DNA of 64,000 bases from Micrococcales bacterium KH10 (lineage in GTDB: Bacteria; Actinomycetota; Actinomycetes; Actinomycetales; Cellulomonadaceae), in NCBI GenBank assembly GCA_900188465.1, contig FZPE01000002.1, positions 124,001 through 188,000 of the forward strand, given 5' to 3'. Shown in pieces: positions 56,352-64,000 of the stretch; position 1 is the first letter of the stretch; every line of letters begins with the position of its first letter. The notes below the pieces were generated by a model. That model worked only from the letters and a program-made list of their open reading frames with translations. It did not search any database and was not told the origin of the DNA. The position numbers were made by a program, and so were the translations under genes.

Positions 56352-56411
56352 GGGTGCCATATTCGGGTTCTCCCACTCTTATATGGATGGGACAAGCCGA
56401 ATATCGCACCC
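56352..56411. repeat. Intergenic palindrome with CATATTCGGGTT arm
   Basis: Arms 56352-56375 and 56388-56411 pair over 24 bp with three mismatches. It carries CCATATTCGGGTT as in 7115-7132 and CGAATATCGCACC as in the other ATATCG hairpins. It lies between the convergent HAD and pyrE genes. Confidence 0.72.
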
Positions 56412-56446
56412 GGAACCGCGGGCTTCGCGCCTTATGGCAGGACGAG

Positions 56447-57025
56447 TCACGCCAGGCCGAGGTCGTCTAGCCCGTACAGGTACAGGTATTCCAGCCCTTC
56501 AGCCTCAATGCGCTCCTTCGCGCCGGTGGCACGGTCAACGATCACGGCCACTGCCACAACCTCCGCACCGGCTTCACGCAGCGCTTCGACGGCGGTCAGC
56601 ACCGATCCTCCCGTGGTGGAGGTGTCTTCGACCGCGATGACTTTGCGACCTACGACATCGGGGCCTTCGATGCGGCGCTGCAAGCCATGCGACTTACCTT
56701 CTTTACGCACCACGAAGGCGTCGAGGTCTTGGCCACGCGACGCGGCGGCGTGCAGCAATGCCAACGCGACCGGGTCGGCTCCCATGGTCAAGCCGCCAAC
56801 GGCGTCAACATCCGCCGTGGAGTAGCCGGACTCTTCCAGGTGATCCAACAACACATGCCCGATCAGCGGTGCGGCACGGTGGTGAAGGGTCACCCGGCGC
56901 AGGTCTACGTAGTAGTCGGCTTCCTTTCCGGAAGCGAGTGTCACCTTGCCGTGGACGACCGCCAGGTCCTTGATCAGGTCGCGAAGTTGTTCACGCGGGG
57001 TCGGGGAGAAAGTATCTGCACTCAC
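56447..57025 (-). CDS. pyrE: Orotate phosphoribosyltransferase
   Basis: This 192-residue PyrE makes OMP from orotate and PRPP. Motifs: GKVTLASGKEADYYVDLRR, VGGLTMGADPVA, FVVRKEGKSHG and the PRPP loop VIAVEDTSTTGGSVLTAVEAL. GTG 57025 reads VSADTFSPTPREQL. Standing alone, it is the only pyrimidine gene in the window. Confidence 0.94.
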   Translation of the reverse strand: MSADTFSPTPREQLRDLIKDLAVVHGKVTLASGKEADYYVDLRRVTLHHRAAPLIGHVLLDHLEESGYSTADVDAVGGLTMGADPVALALLHAAASRGQDLDAFVVRKEGKSHGLQRRIEGPDVVGRKVIAVEDTSTTGGSVLTAVEALREAGAEVVAVAVIVDRATGAKERIEAEGLEYLYLYGLDDLGLA

Positions 57026-57107
57026 CGGGCCAGCCTACCGGTTTCGCGTCGCTGGCCTGGCATGCACGGCCACTTAAGGCGATACTTGGGAAAAGGACGG
57101 TGATGTC

Positions 57108-57428
57108 ATGAACCTGAAAGATCTCGCAGACCACCACCTCCACCAGGCACGAGACGCGGCGCACGGCCGCAGCGCGGAATTGATCGTGCACGATGGGCCA
57201 TTGCGGCAATCCGTCTTGGCGCTCAGCGAGGGTACGGAACTAGCGGAGCACAACACGCCCACCGCCGCGTCGCTCCATGTGATCCAGGGGACGGTAGAAG
57301 TGCGATACGAGTCATCGGTCGTCACTCTCAACAGCGGGGACTTGCACACTCTGCTCCACGAGCGGCACGCAGTCGTAGCGCTCGTCGACTCCGTCGCCTT
57401 GCTGACCGCGGTCAGCGCGCCTTCATAG
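57108..57428 (+). CDS. Small cupin-fold protein
   Basis: This 106-residue single-domain cupin has ALSEGTELAEHNTPTAASLHVIQGTVEV in part (cupin motif 1, with His but few ligands) and LNSGDLHTLLHERHAVVAL (motif 2). GGACGGTG precedes the ATG. Few metal-binding histidines remain, so a binding role is as likely as catalysis. Function unknown. Confidence 0.75.
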   Translation: MNLKDLADHHLHQARDAAHGRSAELIVHDGPLRQSVLALSEGTELAEHNTPTAASLHVIQGTVEVRYESSVVTLNSGDLHTLLHERHAVVALVDSVALLTAVSAPS

Positions 57429-57486
57429 TCGGCATTATCCGCCGTACCGCGGCCGCGTTGGCAGATGCCGCGTTGGCAGACAATGA

Positions 57487-58302
57487 CTAACGACGCGTCG
57501 CGACAACGCCGGTGGCACCGAGTTTGCGTACCAGCCAACGCGGTGCGAGACGCAGCAATCCCGTCGCGACCTGGTAGCGCACCGACGGTGTGACCAGCAC
57601 CTGGCCGCGACGCGCGCCATCGAGGGCATGCGCGACGACGGTGATGGGCGACAGCCAGGAAAAACCAGGGAAGGCCGAGTCGTCGATTTTGGCTCGTTCA
57701 TGAAATTCGGTGCGAGTGAGCCCAGGCAATACGGCTGACGCCACCACGCCGGTGCCTTCGAGGTCATTGGACAGCGCTTCGGTGAAGACTCGCACCCATG
57801 CCTTATGCGCGGAATAAGTGGAACCAGCCAGGTACGAGGCGACCGAGGAAACATTGATGATGGCGCCTCGTCCTCGTGATGTCATCTGATGCGCTGCCGC
57901 GTAGGACAGTTCCATCACCGCTGTGACCATGACATCGAGCGCCTGCTTCGAGGCGGTGACGTCGTCGTCCAGGAAGGCGGTCTCCAGACCGTAGCCAGCA
58001 TTGTTGACGAGCAATCCGATGGGAGCCGGTTCGTCGGGACCTGGCTGGGTCGGCTCGTCATCGATCTCCAGCGTGCCGACACACAGTCGCTCGACAACGC
58101 GAGCGCGGTCCTCGGCGACTGAGAGATCGGCGGGAAGCACCTCCACTTTGACGCCGGCGATCTGACGCAATGCGTCGGCGAGTTTGTCGAGCCGTCCTTT
58201 AGAACGCGCGACCAAAACCAGATTGTGTTTGGCGGTGGCGAGTTGCCACGCGAATTCTGTGCCGAGTCCTGAACTCGCCCCGGTGATCAGTGCAGTGCCC
58301 AT
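57487..58302 (-). CDS. Short-chain dehydrogenase/reductase
   Basis: The ATG at 58302 gives 271 residues. Classical SDR: TALITGASSGLGTEFAWQLA (TGxxxGxG), NNAGYGLETAF (NNAG), catalytic Ser in INVSSVASYLAGS, and YSAHKAW (YxxxK). The C-terminal part is slightly extended and basic (RWLVRKLGATG). The family position resembles short-chain reductases of lipid or ketone substrates; the substrate is unknown. Monocistronic, convergent with the cupin gene. Confidence 0.9.
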   Translation of the reverse strand: MGTALITGASSGLGTEFAWQLATAKHNLVLVARSKGRLDKLADALRQIAGVKVEVLPADLSVAEDRARVVERLCVGTLEIDDEPTQPGPDEPAPIGLLVNNAGYGLETAFLDDDVTASKQALDVMVTAVMELSYAAAHQMTSRGRGAIINVSSVASYLAGSTYSAHKAWVRVFTEALSNDLEGTGVVASAVLPGLTRTEFHERAKIDDSAFPGFSWLSPITVVAHALDGARRGQVLVTPSVRYQVATGLLRLAPRWLVRKLGATGVVATRR

Positions 58303-58477
58303 AGGTGTAAGCCTACTTCGATAGCAGGCGGCACACATGACCGGGGTCACGATTGCGAGAAACAAACTGGGGCCGTTCGTCCCATAAATTCTGTGGCCTG
58401 TCGGAGGATCGTGGAAGAGGATGCGACAGTGGCGTCGCAACTTAGCGGCGCGTCAGCCAGAGAAGGGATGAACGCAG

Positions 58478-59596
58478 ATGCCTCAGCACAAACTCGCCGA
58501 ACCATTCGAGTTCAAAAACAAAGTAACGATCCCCAATCGCCTCGTCATGGCGCCAATGGTGGCGCGAGCTTCTGAAGAAGACGGTTACGTCAGCGACGAC
58601 GACCTTAGATACTTCGCGCTACGCAGTGAAGTGGCGGGCATGATCATCACCGGTGCCGCCTACGTGATCGATCACGGCAAGGGCTTCGGCCGGCAGCTTT
58701 CGATTGCGCACAGCGATAACGTACCGGGTCTGACCAGGCTCTCCAATGCGATAAAGAAAGACGGCGCCAAAGCAATCGTGCAGTTGTATCACGGTGGCCG
58801 CGAATCACATCCTGCGGCCCATCAGATGGGATACGGATTGGGGCCATCGGCAATGAAGTTCGACTGGCTGCCCTATGACGTCAAGGAGATGACGCTCGAC
58901 CAGATCGACAAGACCATCGCGGCCTTCGCCGCGGCGACCCGACGTGCTATTGATGCCGGGTTTGACGGTGTCGAGGTACACGGCGCCAACCACTATCTGC
59001 TGCAGCAGTTCTTTTCCGTCTACTCCAACCACCGCGATGACGAATGGGGCGGCGACCTGGTCCGGCGCATGGCCTTCCCCCTCGCGGTGCTCGATGCCGT
59101 GATGGAGGTGGCCAAGGACGCAGGCCGACCGTTCATCGTCGGATATCGCATCAGCCCCGAAGAAGTTCACGGCGACAACGTCGGCTACACCATGACTGAT
59201 TCGCTGGCACTGATCGACGCCGTCGCGAATCGCGGTGTCGACTACGTGCACGTGTCACTGTGGGAAGGGTTCGACGGCACGCCGATGGACGGTGACAAGC
59301 CCATCGGGAAGATGGTCAAAGACACTGTGGCCGGCCGTTGCCCGGTCATCGTCGTCTCCAATGTCTTCAATCAGGCCGATGCGGAGCGGGCGCTCGAATA
59401 CGGCGACCTGGTTGCGATTGGCCGCGCGGCATTGATCGATCCAAAGTTCGGCGCGAAGATCGTTGCGGGACGAGGCGATGAGGTCGAGACGAGTGTTGCC
59501 GGACGAGTTGAAGAACTCGCCTATACCGAAGACCTGATCGAATGGTTCACTGGCAGCGGCAAGGATCTGTTGCCGCCACTGAAAGGCCTCGAATAG
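58478..59596 (+). CDS. NADH:flavin oxidoreductase, old yellow enzyme family
   Basis: The 372-residue FMN-binding TIM barrel lacks the extra FAD/NAD domain of dienoyl-CoA reductases. Motifs: NRLVMAPMVARAS, AKAIVQLYHGGRES, AGFDGVEVHGANHYLLQQFFSV-type segment, NHRDDEWGGD and VAIGRAALIDP. GAAGGG lies before the ATG. Typical reactions reduce activated C=C bonds of enones or xenobiotics. Confidence 0.9.
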   Translation: MPQHKLAEPFEFKNKVTIPNRLVMAPMVARASEEDGYVSDDDLRYFALRSEVAGMIITGAAYVIDHGKGFGRQLSIAHSDNVPGLTRLSNAIKKDGAKAIVQLYHGGRESHPAAHQMGYGLGPSAMKFDWLPYDVKEMTLDQIDKTIAAFAAATRRAIDAGFDGVEVHGANHYLLQQFFSVYSNHRDDEWGGDLVRRMAFPLAVLDAVMEVAKDAGRPFIVGYRISPEEVHGDNVGYTMTDSLALIDAVANRGVDYVHVSLWEGFDGTPMDGDKPIGKMVKDTVAGRCPVIVVSNVFNQADAERALEYGDLVAIGRAALIDPKFGAKIVAGRGDEVETSVAGRVEELAYTEDLIEWFTGSGKDLLPPLKGLE

Positions 59597-59646
59597 CGCG
59601 TGTCTCTGCGGGCGACGGTGGAGACGCTGTTGCCCGCACATCTGAA

Positions 59647-59675
59647 CATACCAAACTGGGATGCATATTGGTATG
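59647..59675. promoter_or_regulatory. Operator-like inverted repeat over the mazEF promoter
   Basis: CATACCAA (59647-59654) and TTGGTATG (59668-59675) are exact complements. TATGCT (59672-59677) is a good -10 box whose start point would be at about 59684, the start ATG, so the transcript is probably leaderless. A repressor bound here would block the promoter. Confidence 0.65.
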
Positions 59676-59683
59676 CTCAGAAA

Positions 59684-59926
59684 ATGAGCATTCAAATCGC
59701 CATCCGGCTTCCCGATGAGATGGTGCGCTTTCTGGATGAGACAGTTGCGTCCGGAAACGCACCGAGTCGTGCTGCGATCGTCTCATCGGCCATTGAGCAT
59801 GAGATGCGACGACGGCTCGCTCAGCGGGATGCCGAGTTACTGCGACAACGCGGCGCTGCCGATGACCTCGACGCGCTCGTCGATTGGACTGCTCCCAATC
59901 TCAAGATTGACCTGGATAATGCGTGA
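59684..59926 (+). CDS. Ribbon-helix-helix antitoxin (MazE-like)
   Basis: This 80-residue protein has a ribbon-helix-helix start (MSIQIAIRLPDEMVRFLDETV, then SRAAIVSSAIEHEMRRRLA) and an acidic C-terminal tail (WTAPNLKIDLDNA) that would bind the toxin. It overlaps the toxin frame by 8 nt. ATG 59684 is chosen because the RHH strand begins there and no ribosome site precedes it, consistent with leaderless translation and the promoter palindrome upstream. Confidence 0.85.
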   Translation: MSIQIAIRLPDEMVRFLDETVASGNAPSRAAIVSSAIEHEMRRRLAQRDAELLRQRGAADDLDALVDWTAPNLKIDLDNA

Positions 59927-60242
59927 GGTTTGCCTCGTTCAACTCGACAAGACGAGGCCCGCAGTGGTGTTGACCCGCAGCGCGGCACGAGACGTCATGA
60001 CAAAAGTCACGATCGCCCCCATCACTTCAACAGTGAAAGGGCTGAGCAGTGAGGTGCTGGTGGGACCCGAAAACGGCCTCGACCATAAGAGCGCCATAGC
60101 GATCGACAATGTGGTCACCGTGCCTGCGGGAGCCCTGGGCCGGACACTCGGCGTTCTTCTTCCGGCACAAGAGCGCGACCTCGCGCAGGCAATCGTGTTG
60201 GCGTTTGACCTCGACCTTCCGCTACTCGGTTCCGGGACGTAG
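59919..60242 (+). CDS. MazF/PemK-family toxin
   Basis: The 107-residue protein is of the MazF endoribonuclease fold: MREVCLVQLDKTRPAVVLTR, VTIAPITSTVKGLSSEV, ENGLDHKSAIAIDNVVTVP. The N-terminal strand is shorter than in Escherichia coli MazF (the GDIVWVDFDP stretch is compressed to VCLVQL), but the core RPAVVLTR and NGL...DNV blocks are intact. It follows the RHH antitoxin with an 8-nt overlap. Probable cellular role is RNA cleavage held in check by the antitoxin. Confidence 0.87.
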   Translation: MREVCLVQLDKTRPAVVLTRSAARDVMTKVTIAPITSTVKGLSSEVLVGPENGLDHKSAIAIDNVVTVPAGALGRTLGVLLPAQERDLAQAIVLAFDLDLPLLGSGT

Positions 60243-60342
60243 CAACAGACGCCTCAACTATGCTGCGGTGGATTGTCACAGCATCGAATCCGGCGGCGTA
60301 GCCCTCATGTTCGCGTCCTGCCGATTCGGTAGGGTTGAAGCC

Positions 60343-61134
60343 ATGCGCATCGCCACTTGGAACATCAACTCGGTCCGGTCACGCATCGACCGCGCCATCG
60401 ACCTGTTGGACCGCGAGAACCTCGACGTGCTCGCATTGCAAGAGACCAAGGTCAAAGACGCTGCGTTTCCCCTGGAGCCGTTCCGCGAGGCTGGTTACGA
60501 GGTGGCCTTCACCGGTCTGAATCAGTGGAACGGCGTGGCCATCGTGTCGCGCGTCGGCCTGGACGACATCACTGTCGGATTCCCGGGCCAGCCCACCTTC
60601 GGCGATCCCGCCGTGGTCGAGTCACGCGCCATCGGCGCCACCTGCGACGGCGTGCAGGTATGGAGCCTGTACATCCCCAATGGACGCGAAGTCGATCACC
60701 CGCATTACACGTACAAACTCGCCTGGTTCGAGGCGTTGCGCGATGCGGCGGCCTCCTGGCTCGCCAGGGAAGCGGACTCGAAGATAGCGCTCGTCGGCGA
60801 TTGGAATGTCGCCCCACTGGACACCGATGTGTGGGACCCGGCCTTCTTCGAAGGCAAAACTCACCTGACCCCCGCCGAACGCGAAGCCTTCGCGGCCCTG
60901 GAGCAGACGGGATTCGTCGAGGTTTCCCGCCGGTTCATTCCGGACGAGCACACCTACACCTATTGGGACTACCAACAACTGCGGTTCCCTCGCAATGAGG
61001 GCATGCGCATCGATTTCGCCTATGCCTCCCCCGCTCTCGCTGACGCGACCACCGGGGTGACGATTCTGCGTAACGAACGCAAGGGCAAGGGTGCTTCCGA
61101 TCACGTCCCCGTGATCCTGGACATCGCTGACTGA
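60343..61134 (+). CDS. xth: Exodeoxyribonuclease III
   Basis: The 263-residue EEP-fold AP endonuclease/exonuclease of base-excision repair shows MRIATWNINSVRSRIDRAIDL (Asn), LDVLALQETKVKD (metal Glu), GVAIVSRVGLDDI, WSLYIPNGREVDHP (Tyr), GDWNVAPLDTDVW (Asp/Asn) and SDHVPVILD (catalytic His). ATG 60343 is chosen because the family start MRIATWN begins there. Confidence 0.93.
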   Translation: MRIATWNINSVRSRIDRAIDLLDRENLDVLALQETKVKDAAFPLEPFREAGYEVAFTGLNQWNGVAIVSRVGLDDITVGFPGQPTFGDPAVVESRAIGATCDGVQVWSLYIPNGREVDHPHYTYKLAWFEALRDAAASWLAREADSKIALVGDWNVAPLDTDVWDPAFFEGKTHLTPAEREAFAALEQTGFVEVSRRFIPDEHTYTYWDYQQLRFPRNEGMRIDFAYASPALADATTGVTILRNERKGKGASDHVPVILDIAD

Positions 61135-61162
61135 CATCTCGCCAGTTGGCGGTCAGAAATCG

Positions 61163-61240
61163 GTTGAGTGCGCTTTCGGGTATTACGCGTTAGAAAAATG
61201 CGCGCAAAACGCACACCCCATGCCTAAAAGCGCACTCAAC
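61163..61240. repeat. 14-bp inverted repeat around a 50-nt centre
   Basis: GTTGAGTGCGCTTT (61163-61176) and its exact complement (61227-61240) flank a centre with GCGTTAG and AACGC segments. Three GCGGAGCGGGA-like units follow to about 61290. It lies after xth, in the 282-nt gap before the duplicated genes. Confidence 0.6.
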
Positions 61241-61349
61241 GCGGAGCGGGACACGGCTGGCGGAGCGGGACGTCACGCGGAGCGGCGTTAGGTTGGACAT
61301 CGTTGCTCGACCTACTTGCCGATAGGCAGTTCGACTGAGGTGTATTAAC

Positions 61350-61391
61350 TATGCTTCTGGGGTGTTGGAAATAACACTGAATGTCTCTACA
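61350..61391 (+). promoter_or_regulatory. Promoter and conserved leader of the first duplicated gene
   Basis: TATGCT (61350-61355) resembles a -10 box. Six nucleotides later begins a 30-nt block (61362-61391) identical to 61971-62000. It contains the inverted repeat GTGTTggaaatAACAC, a possible operator or RNA stem. No clear -35 is seen. Confidence 0.6.
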
Positions 61392-61416
61392 CCTACGTAC
61401 CCGTTCGGAGGTTTTG

Positions 61417-61869
61417 ATGGCTTTTGTCGACTATCGGCGCTTTCCCGATCACATGCAGTGGCGTTTTAATGCGATGCGGATGGAGTTGCCAGCGACAGGC
61501 GGTTTGGTTGACCTGACAGATCGCGGTGGCCTTTACGATGAGGACCGCGATGCGCTGTTTTACCAGACTTTTTGGATTGGGATTCACGACTCGACCGAAC
61601 CCTCCAAATGGGCGCTAGTGTGGGCCGGCGATGTGGTAGAACTCACCGGCGACTACCACTCCACAGTGGTTGGCCCCGAGTGGCACAAGCAACTCGATTG
61701 TAGTTTTGTGATCGAATCCGTGACCCCAGCAGACTCAATGATGCTGCGCCGCCCGCAGTGCTACCAAGTCATGCGAGATGCATTCCACGCAGAAGTACAG
61801 GGTTATAGCTCCGTTCGCTCGGTGCGTTTCGAAGGCGCATTCGGCAAATTACTAGAGGAGAACCGGTGA
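61417..61869 (+). CDS. Unknown protein, first of a tandem duplicate pair
   Basis: This 150-residue cytoplasmic acidic protein (no signal peptide or membrane segment) starts MAFVDYRRFPD after CGGAGG. The in-frame ATG at 61381 lies in the shared leader and is rejected. Blocks shared with the next copy are ELPATGGLVD, GLYDEDRDALFY, HDST-P-WALVWAGDV, ELTGDYHST, FVIESVTP and MLRRPQCYQV. The C-terminus SVRFEGAFGKLLEENR is also shared. About two-thirds of residues are identical. I do not recognise the family. Adjacent to a secreted toxin-like gene, it may be an immunity protein or chaperone, which is inference. Confidence 0.75.
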   Translation: MAFVDYRRFPDHMQWRFNAMRMELPATGGLVDLTDRGGLYDEDRDALFYQTFWIGIHDSTEPSKWALVWAGDVVELTGDYHSTVVGPEWHKQLDCSFVIESVTPADSMMLRRPQCYQVMRDAFHAEVQGYSSVRSVRFEGAFGKLLEENR

Positions 61870-61958
61870 TCTGTGCGATGGGGCAGACACCTAACGGCCA
61901 TGTGACACGCATCACATAGGCATATTTCAACAAGCAACTTCAATCAGGCCGTGCTAAC

Positions 61959-62000
61959 AATACTTTTGGAGTGTTGGAAATAACACTGAATGTCTCTACA
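61959..62000 (+). promoter_or_regulatory. Promoter-like box and conserved leader of the second duplicated gene
   Basis: AATACT (61959-61964) in TAACAATACT corresponds to TAACTATGCT of the first copy. The 30-nt leader block 61971-62000 is identical to 61362-61391, including GTGTTggaaatAACAC. The copy therefore arose by duplication of gene plus control region. Confidence 0.6.
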
Positions 62001-62026
62001 TCTTCTATACCTTGCAAGGGATTCTG

Positions 62027-62473
62027 ATGGCCTTTGTCGACTACTGGAAACTGCCCGATTCGGTAGTGGAACGCTTCAACCGTTTGCAGTTAGAACTACC
62101 AGCAACCGGCGGCTTGGTTGATGTGACGGACCGTAGCGGTCTTTACGATGAGGACCGTGATGCGCTGTTCTACACAAGTTATTCGATTTCGATTCACGAC
62201 TCGACCGACCCTACCAACTGGGCACTAGTGTGGGCCGGTGACGTCATAGAACTCACCGGCGACTACCACTCGACAGAACTCCCGGAACTCCGGCAACGCG
62301 ATATTCATTTCGTAATCGAATCAGTCACCCCAACGGACTCGATCATGTTGCGCCGTCCGCAGTGCTACCAAGTCATACGCGAAGCGATCTATGCAAGATT
62401 TCAAGGCAACAACGAAATACGCTCAGTGCGCTTCGAAGGCGCATTCGGCGAATTACTAGAGGAGAACCGGTGA
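62027..62473 (+). CDS. Unknown protein, second of the tandem duplicate pair
   Basis: The 148-residue paralogue of the preceding protein starts MAFVDYWKLPDSV after AAGGGA. It shares the blocks given for copy one; the main differences are the segment after ELTGDYHST (two residues shorter) and FYTSYSIS for FYQTFWIG. Its stop overlaps the start of the next gene by 4 nt (GTGA), so the two are co-translated. The leader ATG at 61990 is out of frame and cannot be the start. Function unknown. Confidence 0.78.
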   Translation: MAFVDYWKLPDSVVERFNRLQLELPATGGLVDVTDRSGLYDEDRDALFYTSYSISIHDSTDPTNWALVWAGDVIELTGDYHSTELPELRQRDIHFVIESVTPTDSIMLRRPQCYQVIREAIYARFQGNNEIRSVRFEGAFGELLEENR

Positions 62474-64000
62474 TCTCGACATCATCTCGATCCGCACCAA
62501 CCCTGAGTCGCGTGTTCGGACGTGCTTTCGTAGTCCTGTTAGCCCTCATCGTGGGGTTATTCGTCACCCCGGCACCGGCACCACCCGCTCATGCTGCCAC
62601 ACAGAGTTCGATCTTCGTAGACACGATCAAAGCGTGGATGGACGACAACGGTGTCATCGGAATGTATGATCCCCAGCGCAATAGCAAGGTCGCATCGTTG
62701 ATGCATGATCTACGCAAGGCGGCTGAACAGGTGGGAACCGCACCCGTTGCCGGACGGACCCTGGTGTTGTACTCGGGACGTGTCGATGGGGTTGACGCGT
62801 GGCGGTACGCGGCAGCGATATCAGCATCAGAGGGTGGCACAGCGTTCACCTATATCAGCGATACCCCTGCCGGCCGTGCTCTGAAGCACTCAGATTTTGA
62901 AAGCACACTCATGAAGGCAGTCGGTGATAACACTCTGCTTTTCGACTCGCTGATGGGTAACAAAAAGGCAGATATTTTCAGGAACACCCTGGACGGCAAG
63001 TTGGCGCTGAACGACTACATCTCGCAGAGACTTGTAGTTCAATACAAAGGTAGCCGAGTTGTGGTGATCAGCCCGGAGAGCGTCGGTTCAAATGTGCGCG
63101 GGGTTCTCCAGCGCACAGAGTTCCCCGCCCTACTGGACAACGCACATGTGAAGACAGTCAACGGTATCCCACTTGATGAGTTCCGGCGCACCGTTTCGGC
63201 TAATTCGATGCGTTCGGCTCTGGGCGCGGTTGGCTCTCTCTCATATCTAGAACTAGAGGAATTCGATTACGCCTTTGACAGTCAAGGCCATCCTGTGCGG
63301 GCGGGCAAAAACTTCGCGCTCACATCGAGCGAAACCAGCAGCGGTCACTACCTCGTCCGAGGCAGAGCCGTCTCTGACCTGCCCACAGCAACCCAAGTAG
63401 CGCGGTTAACTGACGATAAAGGACGCAACGAGTTCAAGAAACTAAGCAGGATACAAAAGTATGCGGCGCGCGTTGCAGCGCGTGCCGGGCAAGACGCCGA
63501 TAATGCTCGTCGCATTTTGGGCAAGTACCTGCCGACTACCGTCAGAGTTGTAGCCCCGGTAGGAGTCATCGCGGAGGTGTACTCGGCGACCCAGATGGTG
63601 ACGAGCGTGAACGATGCACTTGAAGCGGCAGCGAACTGTGACATCGAAGGGGCGCGTCAAATCCTAGACAATGCGGTCGACATGATCGGCGGAGATCTGG
63701 GAGTCCAGGCAGCCTCGGCTGGCCTCATGTTGACCGTCATGATGGGACTCGGCCCGGTCGGCGCGGCGTTCTCGGGCTCAGTGGTGGCACTGTACTTCTC
63801 CGTATCGATCGTCCAGAAAATCATGAACGGCCCATACGGCGAGCACCTCGCCAACGTCGTTCGTATGCAACAGATCCTTGAGGAATACGAGGCCGGGTGC
63901 GGCGGCAATACGGAACGGGCCGGATGCTCCGGAAACACTTCACCGTGTTCCGCATCAAATTGGTCGGGTCCAGCATTCCTCGACCCGAAACCCTACACAC
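62470..64000 (+). CDS. Large secreted protein with ADP-ribosyl cyclase/CD38-like N-terminal domain, 3' end outside window
   Basis: GTG 62470 opens a frame without stop to the window end (510 residues seen). A signal peptide covers about 1-42 (ending APPAHAA). Residues about 95-230 have the order of motifs of CD38-type NAD-using enzymes: LVLYSGR (about 98; compare FWSG), FTYISDTPAGRAL (about 126; compare TLEDT-G), DYISQRLVVQYKGSRVVVI (about 183; compare SRRFAE...V) and VLQRTEFPALL with Glu217 at the place of the catalytic Glu. The acidic residue of TLEDT is Ser here. A hydrophobic region lies at about 410-450, then a Cys-rich stretch (EAGCGGNTERAGCSG). The fold call is inference by motif; the protein may be a toxin. 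Confidence 0.7.
   Translation, partial: MISTSSRSAPTLSRVFGRAFVVLLALIVGLFVTPAPAPPAHAATQSSIFVDTIKAWMDDNGVIGMYDPQRNSKVASLMHDLRKAAEQVGTAPVAGRTLVLYSGRVDGVDAWRYAAAISASEGGTAFTYISDTPAGRALKHSDFESTLMKAVGDNTLLFDSLMGNKKADIFRNTLDGKLALNDYISQRLVVQYKGSRVVVISPESVGSNVRGVLQRTEFPALLDNAHVKTVNGIPLDEFRRTVSANSMRSALGAVGSLSYLELEEFDYAFDSQGHPVRAGKNFALTSSETSSGHYLVRGRAVSDLPTATQVARLTDDKGRNEFKKLSRIQKYAARVAARAGQDADNARRILGKYLPTTVRVVAPVGVIAEVYSATQMVTSVNDALEAAANCDIEGARQILDNAVDMIGGDLGVQAASAGLMLTVMMGLGPVGAAFSGSVVALYFSVSIVQKIMNGPYGEHLANVVRMQQILEEYEAGCGGNTERAGCSGNTSPCSASNWSGPAFLDPKPYT

Overview
The window is a stretch of chromosome from an actinobacterium of moderately high GC. The main evidence is a set of actinobacterial marker genes: a BldC-type regulator, a DUF3073 protein, a Holin-X family membrane protein, a mycothiol-type ArsC and a sterol-carrier-like protein beside purF. 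Many starts are GTG, many genes overlap by 4 nt (ATGA or GTGA), and the intergenic repeat 'GGTTTCGACAAGCTCAACCA' is common in this phylum. I cannot name the genus. I recognised no rRNA, tRNA, prophage or CRISPR array.

Layout. 1-1.8 kb: accessory edge with a cut PD-(D/E)XK-like gene, arsC and a decayed paralogue of the cut gene. 1.8-11.7 kb: cell-envelope and transport genes (a double beta-lactamase-fold secreted protein, DUF2207, YdeI-like, an ABC exporter, a proline-rich FHA protein, Holin-X plus partner). 11.7-16.4 kb: bldC, DUF3073, purM-purF, a membrane protein and a sterol-carrier-like gene. 17-20 kb: a cysteine-free SseA-like rhodanese and a two-gene ABC exporter. 20-29.6 kb: purL, TetR plus a siderophore-interacting reductase, rhodanese-metZ, a secreted protein and an AI-2E-type transporter. 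29.7-39.2 kb: tetrapyrrole genes (cobA, hemA, hemCD fusion, hemB, hemL) enclosing a broken nitrite-assimilation block. 39.4-53.8 kb: purQ-purS, purC, purD, purA and fba, interleaved with an orphan HipB, a surface Ig-like protein, a bacterial sodium channel and a stress-type partner-switching module. 54-61 kb: TrmH/SpoU, DedA, HAD, pyrE, cupin, SDR, old yellow enzyme, MazEF and exonuclease III. 61.3-64 kb: two tandem paralogues and a large secreted protein that runs off the window.

How the genes work together. Seven de novo purine genes plus purA lie here in several transcription units, with pyrE for pyrimidines and fba for glycolysis. The haem genes supply C5-pathway enzymes from glutamyl-tRNA to uroporphyrinogen III, and cobA opens the siroheme/cobalamin branch. 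The siroheme consumer, nitrite reductase, is reduced to a scar joining the N-terminus of nirB to the C-terminus of nirD; its probable regulator is frameshifted and its chelatase truncated, while the formate/nitrite channel is largely intact. This reads as recent loss of assimilatory nitrite reduction.

The most novel-looking region is the right edge. Two duplicated ~150-residue proteins share an identical 30-nt leader. They precede, with a 4-nt overlap, a secreted protein whose N-terminal domain resembles the ADP-ribosyl cyclase/CD38 fold. A toxin-immunity arrangement is possible but is inference. Three further families of structured intergenic elements recur between convergent gene ends.
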